Below the pieces are notes generated by a model. It was not told the origin of the DNA. It searched no databases and saw only the letters and a program-made list of their open reading frames with translations. DNA of 11,149 nt, from the NCBI GenBank assembly GCA_934675225.1, contig CAKUQA010000016.1, positions 1 through 11,149 of the forward strand, written 5' to 3'. The position numbers and the translations under genes are program-made. Shown here in pieces: positions 1 to 7,132 of this stretch (positions are counted from its first letter, which is position 1; every line of letters starts with the position of its first letter). Source of the stretch: an uncultured Candidatus Melainabacteria bacterium (GTDB taxonomy: Bacteria; Cyanobacteriota; Vampirovibrionia; Gastranaerophilales; Gastranaerophilaceae).

Positions 1-1928
1 CAAAACCTTACACTTATGGTATTGGAGGTGCTGACGGTATTGATGCGGAAATTAATAACTCTGATTTTTGTAGAGCAGTTTTAAAAGCAGAAGAACAAAT
101 GAATACTGAAGAATTTGGATTTTTCAGACCTGCAAGTATTTGGGGGCATGACAGACCAGTAGCGATGGTAACAAGTTTGATTGCCGATGAATCAGCTAGA
201 GGAAATGAAGCTTTTAATGGGGTCATTTCTCATCACACTTTACACAATCCGGGAAGAAATTATCAGGGTGTTACCGATAACCCATTTGCATTTGCTAGAA
301 TGATTTTTAGTAAAGAAGATATTGCCGCAATAAGCAAAGACCCTCAATATGAGTTATTACAAAACTTTAATGTTAGAGGATGGAATAATTTAACAGAAGT
401 AGAAAAGAAATTTGTCACATCTGCTTTTGAGCCTTATATCGGCGTATTTAAAGATATGTTCGGCACATACAATATTACTAAAATTCCAATTCTTGCAACA
501 AAATTAAATCCAGATAATTTCTCAACAGGTACTGTATCTCCTAACTTTGATAAAGAAATGAAATCTGCAAATATGGATGTTGCTGCCGCTATTGGAGGGG
601 ATTTGCGAGATGCCAAAACAGTAAGTCCATTGAACGGTTCAACTCCTGCAAATTTAGGTTTTGATGATAATACAAAAGATTTTGGTAGAGGTGGAAATAC
701 TTTATCTGCAGAAAAAAGCGGTTTTACACCTCTAAAATACAATGGAAATAACATTGATGAAATAATTGCAAATAGACAGAAAAACGCAAAATGGCTAACT
801 GGAATTTTGGCTAAAGCTGAAAGTGAAGGGCAAGATGCTCTAAACCATGTATTCTTCAACGATTTACAAATTGAACAGGGAAGAAGTGTTTTTGGAAGTT
901 TATCTGAATTCAAAGACGGTGATATGCTATTTATGGGTTGGGGTAGACCTGATGAACAAAAAGGATATCCTTATACATTTGAAGGATTTTTGAAATTCTT
1001 ACAACGCGATGATGTTCCAAAAGAAACTAAATTAAAAACCAAATTAATCGTTGGAGCCGGAGATGCTCCTTGGTACAAAGATGCTAAGGATTTCAAGCTT
1101 ATTCAAAAAGCTCTAAAAGAAATTCAAGAATTGGACGGAGGAGCATATAAACATAACGCTATGTATGTAGATGGTTTCTTCCCGAATAAATTAGTAGCTT
1201 GCGCAACTCATGGTATTTTTACATCCAGACGAGAAATGTGTGGTATTACTCCATTAGAAGCAAAAGCAGCAGGTGTTCCTTATATCGCTACAGCAACAGG
1301 CGGAATGGTTGATTATACAAATGAAAGTAACGGTTGGAAAACTAAAACCGCTCCGGAAATGAATCCTGATTTTGACGGCTTGGATTGGAGTAATTCTCCT
1401 GACGAAATAGATAATACAAGAATTAACCGTGTCTCCGGAGAAGTTTCGGATTGCTTTAAAGAAGCAACAGAAGAATATGTTGAAAAACCTGACTCCTATG
1501 CAGCAAAAGCTAAGAAAAATATAGAAGAAAAACTTGATTGGCACAACAATGCAGAGTTTAACGGTGGTAAATCAGCGAACAAATCATATAAAGAAGATAT
1601 CTGGCATGTAAGTGAAGGTTGGTCCGCAAGAAATAAAGGGAAAATGCGCAGACTGGTCGGAGCTGATTTAACTCAAATGACAGAAAAAGCTCAAGAAGTA
1701 GTTCAAACTGCCGTAGCTGCTGCAGAAGAAACAGCAGAATCAACAGTAAAAGATGCTTCTCAAAAAGTTAGAAATAAATGGACAAAAACAATTATAGGTT
1801 CAGGAGTTGCAATTGCAGCCTTAGGGACAGGTGCTTATATGTATGTAAAACATAGAGCTAAAGTTCCAGCTGCTGCAAATAAACCTTCTGAAACAGAAAC
1901 TGATAAAAAACTTGCAGTAACTGCATAA
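1..1928 (+). CDS. GT-B glycosyltransferase, glycogen/starch-synthase-like, 5'-truncated, with C-terminal membrane segment
   Basis: The reading frame is open from the first full codon at position 3, so the gene starts upstream of the window; 641 residues are visible. Two hallmarks of the nucleotide-sugar-binding half of GT-B enzymes are present: a 'GRPDEQKG' segment (visible residues about 314-321), matching the 'RLxxQKG' motif of glycogen synthases, and 'EMCGITPLEA' with an E-x7-E pair at visible residues 411 and 419, followed by 'GVPYIATATGGMVDYT'. This fits an ADP- or UDP-glucose-dependent alpha-glucan synthase (GT5) or a close GT4 relative; the acceptor-side N-terminal half is mostly missing, so substrate is not established. 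After the catalytic domain comes an Ala/Glu/Lys-rich, probably helical stretch (about 1675-1780), then a hydrophobic glycine-rich segment (about 1788-1847), then a basic and polar tail. Ordinary glycogen synthases are soluble and lack this tail. The gene ends 3 nt from the convergent neighbour. Confidence 0.78.
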   Translation, partial: KPYTYGIGGADGIDAEINNSDFCRAVLKAEEQMNTEEFGFFRPASIWGHDRPVAMVTSLIADESARGNEAFNGVISHHTLHNPGRNYQGVTDNPFAFARMIFSKEDIAAISKDPQYELLQNFNVRGWNNLTEVEKKFVTSAFEPYIGVFKDMFGTYNITKIPILATKLNPDNFSTGTVSPNFDKEMKSANMDVAAAIGGDLRDAKTVSPLNGSTPANLGFDDNTKDFGRGGNTLSAEKSGFTPLKYNGNNIDEIIANRQKNAKWLTGILAKAESEGQDALNHVFFNDLQIEQGRSVFGSLSEFKDGDMLFMGWGRPDEQKGYPYTFEGFLKFLQRDDVPKETKLKTKLIVGAGDAPWYKDAKDFKLIQKALKEIQELDGGAYKHNAMYVDGFFPNKLVACATHGIFTSRREMCGITPLEAKAAGVPYIATATGGMVDYTNESNGWKTKTAPEMNPDFDGLDWSNSPDEIDNTRINRVSGEVSDCFKEATEEYVEKPDSYAAKAKKNIEEKLDWHNNAEFNGGKSANKSYKEDIWHVSEGWSARNKGKMRRLVGADLTQMTEKAQEVVQTAVAAAEETAESTVKDASQKVRNKWTKTIIGSGVAIAALGTGAYMYVKHRAKVPAAANKPSETETDKKLAVTA

Positions 1929-1931
1929 AAA

Positions 1932-2837
1932 TCAATTATTTTCAGTTAATATATCAATAAGTTCAAAAATTGCGATGAATCTGTTAATCAGTTCATCGTA
2001 ATTTTTTTCTTTTAGTAATGATTTAAATATAAAACCAAATTGCATAGGTCGTTTTTGTCGTAATGCAATTAAAATCGTATTATTTTTATATGACATTTCA
2101 AAACCTTTTGCAACAAATAATTCTCCAAAAGATTTTATTTTATTCCAAAATTCTTTCGTTATGAAATTAATATTTTTATTTTTCTTTGCAAAAACATATA
2201 CAAAATTGTTCATATCTTTTATATGAGGGTTGTATTGTTTAAAATGGTTATATTTTTTTTCGTTTTTTGAAAATATTATAACGTGATTATCTATAGAATT
2301 TTCCAGTTCTATTTGGATAATTGTACCCTTAAATAAATTAGGTTTGTTAATTCCCTTAACAGGTAACGTAAGTTGTGTGCTTGAAAATAAGATATTTGTG
2401 CCTTTGTATATTCCAAAATAGCTTGAAATATCCTCTTGCGTATCAAAATTTTTAAAAAGTTGGGAGTCTAATATTGTGTTTGTATTTTGGTTTTTAGGCC
2501 AATTTTTAAAGTTTGCAATAGGTGGAAGAAAAAGTGGAAATATTTCCTCAATAAGTTTTTTATGAAATTCTTTACCTGCAATTATTACGCTAATAATACC
2601 TCTAAGAATAAAAGCATACATAATAAAAAGAATAATTGGAAACAATAATAATATTGCTTTATTATAAAAAGCTACATATATTGCAGCAACAGCAAAAATT
2701 CCACCGATAAAAAAACAAAGAGAGGTTAAAAATATAACTTTCCAAACCATTCTTTTTCTGTATGCTTCATAAGGAATAATTGCCTGTTTTATATTTTCTC
2801 TAAAATATTTATAATAAATTTCTTTTTTATCTTCCAT
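1932..2837 (-). CDS. DUF3137-type membrane protein
   Basis: This is a 301-residue protein of unknown function. Two adjacent hydrophobic segments lie at about residues 33-57 and 61-88, with lysine/arginine-rich flanks, giving an N-terminal hairpin anchor. The soluble part contains 'SQLFKNF', 'YFGIYKGTNILFSSTQL' and 'FKGTIIQIEL', then 'FAKKNKNINFITKEFWNKI' and 'KGFEMSYKNNTILIAL'. That order resembles DUF3137 proteins (substrate-recognition-like domain next to a membrane hairpin); I recall this from family knowledge and could not search it. No function is known to me. The ATG has no visible Shine-Dalgarno sequence. A TGGTAAAAT extended -10 lies only about 8-16 nt upstream, so the mRNA could be almost leaderless. 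The gene is divergent from yebC and convergent with the glycosyltransferase. Confidence 0.7.
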   Translation of the reverse strand: MEDKKEIYYKYFRENIKQAIIPYEAYRKRMVWKVIFLTSLCFFIGGIFAVAAIYVAFYNKAILLLFPIILFIMYAFILRGIISVIIAGKEFHKKLIEEIFPLFLPPIANFKNWPKNQNTNTILDSQLFKNFDTQEDISSYFGIYKGTNILFSSTQLTLPVKGINKPNLFKGTIIQIELENSIDNHVIIFSKNEKKYNHFKQYNPHIKDMNNFVYVFAKKNKNINFITKEFWNKIKSFGELFVAKGFEMSYKNNTILIALRQKRPMQFGFIFKSLLKEKNYDELINRFIAIFELIDILTENN

Positions 2838-2844
2838 AAAATTT

Positions 2845-2881
2845 ATTTTACCACAATTTAATAGAATTTTTGTGGTAAAAT
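2845..2881. promoter_or_regulatory. Perfect 12-bp inverted repeat in divergent promoter region
   Basis: ATTTTACCACAA (2845-2856) and TTGTGGTAAAAT (2870-2881) are exact reverse complements separated by 13 nt, lying between two divergently transcribed genes. Each arm ends in TGGTAAAAT when read outward, which fits an extended -10 box (TGnTAAAAT). The rightward copy would start transcription near 2888, ahead of yebC. The leftward copy would start near 2838, next to the ATG of the DUF3137 gene. It could be a symmetrical pair of promoters, an operator, or an RNA hairpin; the sequence alone does not decide. Confidence 0.5.
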
Positions 2882-2918
2882 TTTATCAGATGTAGTAGAA
2901 AAAAAGAGGATTATAAAA

Positions 2919-3671
2919 ATGTCAGGACACTCAAAATGGTCAACAATTAAACATAAAAAAGCAAAAGTAGATTCACAACGTGCAGTTGTATTCCAAAAGT
3001 ATTCAAGAGAATTAATAGTATCTGCAAGATTAGGAGGACCTGATCCTGCCGGAAACTTTAGATTAAGAACTGCTATTGAAAAAGCAAAAGCTGCCGGATT
3101 GCCAAATGACAATATTAAACGTGCAATTGAAAAAGGTGCAGGTGCAGGAGCTGCAGACAATTACGAAGAATTGATTTATGAAGGTTACGCTGCAGGGGGT
3201 GTTGCCGTTGTTGTTGAAGCTATGACCGATAACAGAAACAGAACTGCAGGTGATATTAGAAGTTTCTTTACTAAATTCAATGGTAGTTTAGGCGCAACAG
3301 GTTGTGTCGGCTGGATGTTTGACCAACGTGGTGTAATTACGTTTAGTGAAGATAATACAGACTTTGAAAAATTATTTGAAGCAGCAATTTCATTAGATGC
3401 TTTGGACGTAACAGAAGAAGATGGAACATATAAAGTTTTAACATCTCCAGAAAACTTCCAAGCAGTAGTAGAAGGCTTAGAAGCTGCAGGTTTCCAAAGT
3501 GAATCTGCCGAACTTACAAGAATTCCTCAAAATACTGTAGAAGTTACTGACGAACAAACTGCTAAGTATGTAATGTTGTTGTTAGAAAAACTTGAAGAAC
3601 ATGATGACGTTCAAAACGTTTATGCAAACTTCGACATTCCTGATGAAATTTTGCAAAAATTGGATGTGTAA
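2919..3671 (+). CDS. yebC: YebC/PmpR/TACO1 family protein
   Basis: This is a full-length 250-residue YebC family protein. The N-terminus 'MSGHSKWSTIKHKKAKVD' is the family signature, followed by 'GGPDPAGNFRLRTAIEKAKAAGLPNDNIKRAIEKG', the 'YEGYAAGGVAVVVEAMTDNRNRT' block and 'GATGCVGWMF'. Members were long described as transcriptional regulators. More recent work on bacterial YebC and mitochondrial TACO1 points to a role on the ribosome, relieving stalls at proline-rich sequences. It acts in the cytoplasm. The start is supported by AGAGGA at 2905-2910, 8 nt before the ATG. It is the first gene of a tight cluster: its TAA stop shares one base with the ATG of the cyclase gene (TAATG at 3669-3673). 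Family assignment is very secure; which molecular role applies here is not shown. Confidence 0.96.
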   Translation: MSGHSKWSTIKHKKAKVDSQRAVVFQKYSRELIVSARLGGPDPAGNFRLRTAIEKAKAAGLPNDNIKRAIEKGAGAGAADNYEELIYEGYAAGGVAVVVEAMTDNRNRTAGDIRSFFTKFNGSLGATGCVGWMFDQRGVITFSEDNTDFEKLFEAAISLDALDVTEEDGTYKVLTSPENFQAVVEGLEAAGFQSESAELTRIPQNTVEVTDEQTAKYVMLLLEKLEEHDDVQNVYANFDIPDEILQKLDV

Positions 3672-5005
3672 TGCAAACACTTAAAGAAATAGAACAATTA
3701 TCAATCAGATTAAATGATGCATATAATTCCTCCGGCATAATAAATGTTTTGGAGGAGTTTTTGCCGTCTGTAAATATATTTATTTATGACGGAACATCTG
3801 AAACACTTAGAAATTTTTCCAAAAGTTGGATTTCTATAGATGAGTTTTTAGAAAAAGAAAAATCAAAAAAATTATATTCGATTTTTGAAAAATTAAAAAC
3901 TGACAAATTTGTATTAGATGGGAATGCGCTATATTATCCACTATTCCGCGGACAAAAACTAATAGGAATTATGGAATTTTTAAAGAAATTAGATAAAAAT
4001 GCCTTAGATTTTTTAAATATTGCATCTTTCCTAATTTCTTTAAAAATTCAAAATGTTATTTTGCTTGATAGAATGCAAAAAAATATTGATTTTCATGATG
4101 CTATGAAAAATATTGCGAAAATTATCGAAACACAGTACGAAACAAGCTATATTATTCCAATAATTGGAGAAATGATTGATAAGTTTGTTTCAGACCATTT
4201 GATATATATTTTCTTGAAAAACAGATTGATTTGGCCTAAAGCCTGCAACGACGACAAAATATTTGAACTTATAAAATGTTTGAATAATAAATCAGAATAT
4301 ATTCTTACCCCTGATAAAAAAATAGGAGTATTCCCGTTAATAAGTGAGGGGAAACTATTAGGGAGCATTGTTACAAAAAGCACTGATAATGTTTTGAGTG
4401 AAAAAGAAATCAGTTATTTGGAGCAACTTACCAATCAAGCTGCAACAACAATCAGCAGAGCAAATGTTTATGCAGAAATATTAAAACATGCAACATTAGA
4501 TGCTTTGACAGGTTTCAACAATCGCCGGCAATTAGAAGAACGTATAAAACAAGAAGTATCAAGCGCAAAAAGGCAAAAAAGAAATTTATGTGCAATTATG
4601 ACTGATATTGATTTCTTTAAGAGCGTTAACGACACATACGGGCATGCTGCCGGTGATTTGGTTTTAAAAACTGTTTCAAGAGTTATCAAATTGCAGTTAA
4701 GAGATTATGATATTGCAGGACGATACGGAGGCGAGGAATTTTCAATAATTCTTCCTTATACAAAATTAACTGAAGCTAAAATGGTTGCAGAAAGATTGCG
4801 TAGAGCAGTTGAAAATACAAAAATTGATATTTCTAAAGTTAACAGTGATGTTCAAGAAAAAATTATTGGTGTTACAATAAGTCTTGGTATTACTGAATAT
4901 GAAATCGGGGATGACGAAAAAACAATTCTTCAAAAAGCCGATAAAGCTTTATATAAAGCAAAAGAAAGTGGAAGGAACAGGTCTGAAGTTTATGAAAACA
5001 TATAA
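3671..5005 (+). CDS. GGDEF diguanylate cyclase with GAF-like N-terminal region
   Basis: The 444-residue protein would condense two GTP to cyclic-di-GMP. The C-terminal catalytic domain begins at 'DALTGFNNRR' (about residue 277). It has the metal-binding aspartate in 'TDIDFF' (D312), 'NDTYGH' (320-325) and the active-site 'GGEEF' at 353-357. The product-inhibition I-site RxxD is intact (R344-D347), at the canonical distance ahead of GGEEF, so an active, feedback-inhibited enzyme is likely. The first 270 residues have no transmembrane segment. They look like two GAF-type sensor folds: 'YYPLFRGQKLIGIMEF' near residue 90 and 'GVFPLISEGKLLGSIVTK' near 220, followed by a linking helix. The ligand is unknown. 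The gene overlaps yebC by 1 nt and tsaE by 14 nt, which suggests one transcript and translational coupling. Confidence 0.93.
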   Translation: MQTLKEIEQLSIRLNDAYNSSGIINVLEEFLPSVNIFIYDGTSETLRNFSKSWISIDEFLEKEKSKKLYSIFEKLKTDKFVLDGNALYYPLFRGQKLIGIMEFLKKLDKNALDFLNIASFLISLKIQNVILLDRMQKNIDFHDAMKNIAKIIETQYETSYIIPIIGEMIDKFVSDHLIYIFLKNRLIWPKACNDDKIFELIKCLNNKSEYILTPDKKIGVFPLISEGKLLGSIVTKSTDNVLSEKEISYLEQLTNQAATTISRANVYAEILKHATLDALTGFNNRRQLEERIKQEVSSAKRQKRNLCAIMTDIDFFKSVNDTYGHAAGDLVLKTVSRVIKLQLRDYDIAGRYGGEEFSIILPYTKLTEAKMVAERLRRAVENTKIDISKVNSDVQEKIIGVTISLGITEYEIGDDEKTILQKADKALYKAKESGRNRSEVYENI

Positions 5006-5453
5006 ACAAATTTGCCATAATCTTGATGAAACAAAAGAATTAGCTCAACGATTTGCAAAATTAATTACTAATGGTTGTTTTGTTAATTTATATGGAGAAA
5101 TTGGAGCCGGTAAAACGGCATTTGTAAAACTCGTTGCGGATGCTTTGGATGTTAAAGAAAAAGTTACAAGTCCGAGTTTTGTTATTTTAAACGAATACCA
5201 TACAGGTTCTATTCCTATATATCATTTTGACCTTTATAGATTGGAAAATGAAGGAATAAAAACAATTTATGACGAATTAAGAGAATATTCTGAAGGGAAA
5301 CAAGTTACTTTTGTTGAATGGGCTGAATTTAACCAAAATGAAGCACCTTTTAATCATATTGAAATTAATGTTACATATAATGATGACGATTCCAGAACTT
5401 ATGAATTTAAATCAGTTGGGCAAGACGAAATTATAGAAGGGTTACAAAAATGA
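4992..5453 (+). CDS. tsaE: tRNA threonylcarbamoyladenosine biosynthesis ATPase TsaE
   Basis: TsaE is the ATPase that works with TsaB and TsaD to transfer threonylcarbamoyl to A37 of ANN-decoding tRNAs (t6A). This 153-residue protein has the Walker A loop 'GEIGAGKT' (35-42), 'TSPSFVILNEY' (59-69), 'HFDLYRL' (78-84) and 'VEWAE' (108-112), all typical of the family in order, spacing and length. The frame is open further upstream to an ATG at 4884, but I chose the ATG at 4992. It gives the normal family N-terminus, whereas the earlier one would add 36 unrelated residues encoded inside the cyclase gene. GGAAGG at 4970-4975 is a distant Shine-Dalgarno candidate, so coupling to the upstream gene (14-nt overlap) is likely. 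It overlaps tsaB by 4 nt (ATGA). Confidence 0.95.
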   Translation: MKTYKQICHNLDETKELAQRFAKLITNGCFVNLYGEIGAGKTAFVKLVADALDVKEKVTSPSFVILNEYHTGSIPIYHFDLYRLENEGIKTIYDELREYSEGKQVTFVEWAEFNQNEAPFNHIEINVTYNDDDSRTYEFKSVGQDEIIEGLQK

Positions 5454-6058
5454 TTACACTTGCATTTGATACATGTTTAGATAAAATGTATGCTGTATTG
5501 AAAAAAGATGGCAAAATTCTTTCTTCCAAAATAGTTGAGAATAAAGACAACAAATATCATTCAGCATTTTTGATTTCTACATTACAAGAAATAATGTCTA
5601 CCAATAATATCAAGCCGCAAGACATAAATTTGATTGCCGTAAACATCGGTCCCGGAAGTTTTACCGGAATTAGAGCATGTGTTACAGTTGCTCGTGTAAT
5701 GGCTCAACAATTAAATTGTAAAGCCGTTGGAATTTCTTCTTTAGAAATTTTATCAAAAATTACAGATAATAAAAATCCGTTAGTAGCACTTGATGCTAGA
5801 AAAAACAGCGCTTATCTTTATTATGATGGAGAAATTAAAGGTGCTGTAAAATTGGAAGATGTTGAAGAAATTATAAAAAATGGAAATTATTCTGTAATTA
5901 CCGATGACAAATTACAGCCTGTTTTAGGTGGTATTTCTTACCAAAATTCTACATACCAACTTGGTGAAATTCTTGCAGATATTGCCGAAAACAAAAATGC
6001 AGAGGGTAATTGGCGAAAACTTAAACCGTTATATATCCAACCACCTCCTGGAGTATAA
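5450..6058 (+). CDS. tsaB: tRNA threonylcarbamoyladenosine biosynthesis protein TsaB
   Basis: TsaB is the inactive-kinase-like partner that dimerises with TsaD in the t6A-synthesising complex. The 202-residue product starts 'MITLAFDTC', carries the family signature 'NIGPGSFTGIR' (65-75), 'GISSLEIL' (94-101) and 'ALDARKNSAYLYY' (113-125), and ends in a 'LYIQPPPGV' tail equivalent to the usual 'PLYLRxP' end. Length is close to, slightly shorter than, the usual family length. The ATG lies in an ATGA overlap with the tsaE stop, so the two proteins are probably co-translated. RimI and TsaD, which often follow tsaB, are not next to it here. The terminal PPPG is a potential ribosome-stalling motif. 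Confidence 0.94.
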   Translation: MITLAFDTCLDKMYAVLKKDGKILSSKIVENKDNKYHSAFLISTLQEIMSTNNIKPQDINLIAVNIGPGSFTGIRACVTVARVMAQQLNCKAVGISSLEILSKITDNKNPLVALDARKNSAYLYYDGEIKGAVKLEDVEEIIKNGNYSVITDDKLQPVLGGISYQNSTYQLGEILADIAENKNAEGNWRKLKPLYIQPPPGV

Positions 6059-6071
6059 TATTTTTTTAAAT

Positions 6072-6106
6072 GCTTTAAAATTTTTCAAAACGGGAATAAT
6101 ATACTT
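6072..6106 (+). promoter_or_regulatory. Candidate promoter ahead of the first HNH-like gene
   Basis: The 69-bp gap after tsaB contains GGGAATAATATAC (6092-6104), with CTTTAA 13 nt upstream of GGGAAT. The GGGAATA[A/G]TATA block recurs at 9421-9432 ahead of another gene. The simplest reading is a -10 region (TAATAT or similar) restarting transcription after the tsaB cluster. GGGAAT with an upstream CTTTAA also resembles the -10/-35 layout of SigB-type promoters. No sigma factor assignment can be made from this window. Confidence 0.35.
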
Positions 6107-6127
6107 GAAGAATAATTAAGGCAAGTT

Positions 6128-7081
6128 ATGGAGAAGAAAGTTTTAAAAACACAGAAATCGTCTTTTAAGGTTCCTGAAATTCCACTTACTCGGAAAGAGT
6201 TGAAAAATCTTTTGAATTACCATATTCCTTGTCTTTGTTGCGGAATGGAAATGCTTCATCCGGATATTTATATGGAACTTATGAAAAACAAACATCTTGG
6301 AGAAGCCGCAATTTTTGCCATACCTATTTTAGAACCGTTTGAAAAAATCATGCATCCTGTTGAACGACAAGTGTTTAATATGTTTAAGAGTATGGCTGTT
6401 AAATATCCGAATAAGAATTTTCAAGAATTATTATTGATGCGCAAAAGTGTTCACGAACTTGCATTAGTAAAAATACAAAGTGTTATATTTAATAAAATAA
6501 GTTTTTACAGACGAATATTACCTAAAAAAATGGCTCGTTCGTTGCGAAAACTTATGATAAAAACAAATGATATAATTTTTGATCCTGCCCCACATAAACC
6601 ATTTTCAAGAAGAATTTTTATTCACAAAATAAAAAATATAGTTAAAGAGCTTGATAATGTAAAATTAAAAAATGAGATAATTGAAATAGCAAGAAGGCTA
6701 CCGCGTTCAAGTGACGAAGTTTGTGCTTTTGTTGTAAAAAATGCGAGAAAACGTTCGGAGATAATTGCATTGAATTTAATTCACCCATCAGTCGGAACGT
6801 TTGAGCACTTGCTACCAAAATGTATGAAAGGGATGAATAATTCTTTGAATTTTGCATTAGAATGTTCTTATTGCAACAATTCTCATCATCATTATCCTAT
6901 AGCGGAACAAATCGAAGAAAATCCGTTTATGCCACAAAATGCACAAATTCAAGCCAACAAATTAATTAGTTTATATAAAAAAGGTTTGTGCAAAAAAGAA
7001 TATATTCAAAATCTTCAAAATACTTTACAGTGTCTATCAGATAACATAATTTGTCTTGATATTAATAAATTACAAACGTAA
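6128..7081 (+). CDS. Hypothetical protein with split HNH/zinc-finger-like motif (smaller paralogue)
   Basis: I do not recognise this 317-residue protein as a named family. Visible elements are C35-x-x-C38-G39 followed by 'MEMLHP', a long mostly helical, lysine-rich insert, then 'TFEHLLPK' (E226-H227), N241, and C246-x-x-C249-N250 followed by 'NSHHHYP'. CxxC + EHxxP + N + CxxCN is the order of a zinc-stabilised HNH nuclease core, except that about 187 residues separate the first knuckle from the EH element. The lysine that usually follows CN is absent, so catalysis is uncertain. It is clearly paralogous to the next gene: 'SSDEVCAFVVKNARKRS' here matches 'STSDMNAFIVKNKNISE' there, and the 'PFSRRIF' and CxxCG regions also align. 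There is no signal peptide or membrane segment. AAGG at 6118-6121 is a ribosome binding site 6 nt before the ATG. Confidence 0.6.
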   Translation: MEKKVLKTQKSSFKVPEIPLTRKELKNLLNYHIPCLCCGMEMLHPDIYMELMKNKHLGEAAIFAIPILEPFEKIMHPVERQVFNMFKSMAVKYPNKNFQELLLMRKSVHELALVKIQSVIFNKISFYRRILPKKMARSLRKLMIKTNDIIFDPAPHKPFSRRIFIHKIKNIVKELDNVKLKNEIIEIARRLPRSSDEVCAFVVKNARKRSEIIALNLIHPSVGTFEHLLPKCMKGMNNSLNFALECSYCNNSHHHYPIAEQIEENPFMPQNAQIQANKLISLYKKGLCKKEYIQNLQNTLQCLSDNIICLDINKLQT

Positions 7082-7132
7082 CAGTTAGTTAACAAAATAG
7101 CAAAATTTTTCATTTAGGCGTATTGTGAATTT

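Noticed and set aside
434-913. Long minus-strand frame (159 codons) opposite the glycosyltransferase
   Set aside because: It is a shadow of a well-supported glycosyltransferase frame on the other strand, with no ribosome binding site or recognisable domain.
4884-4991. Upstream ATG extending tsaE by 36 codons into the GGDEF gene
   Set aside because: The extension is the alternate-frame reading of conserved GGDEF coding sequence; the family N-terminus begins at the ATG at 4992 and gives the usual TsaE length.
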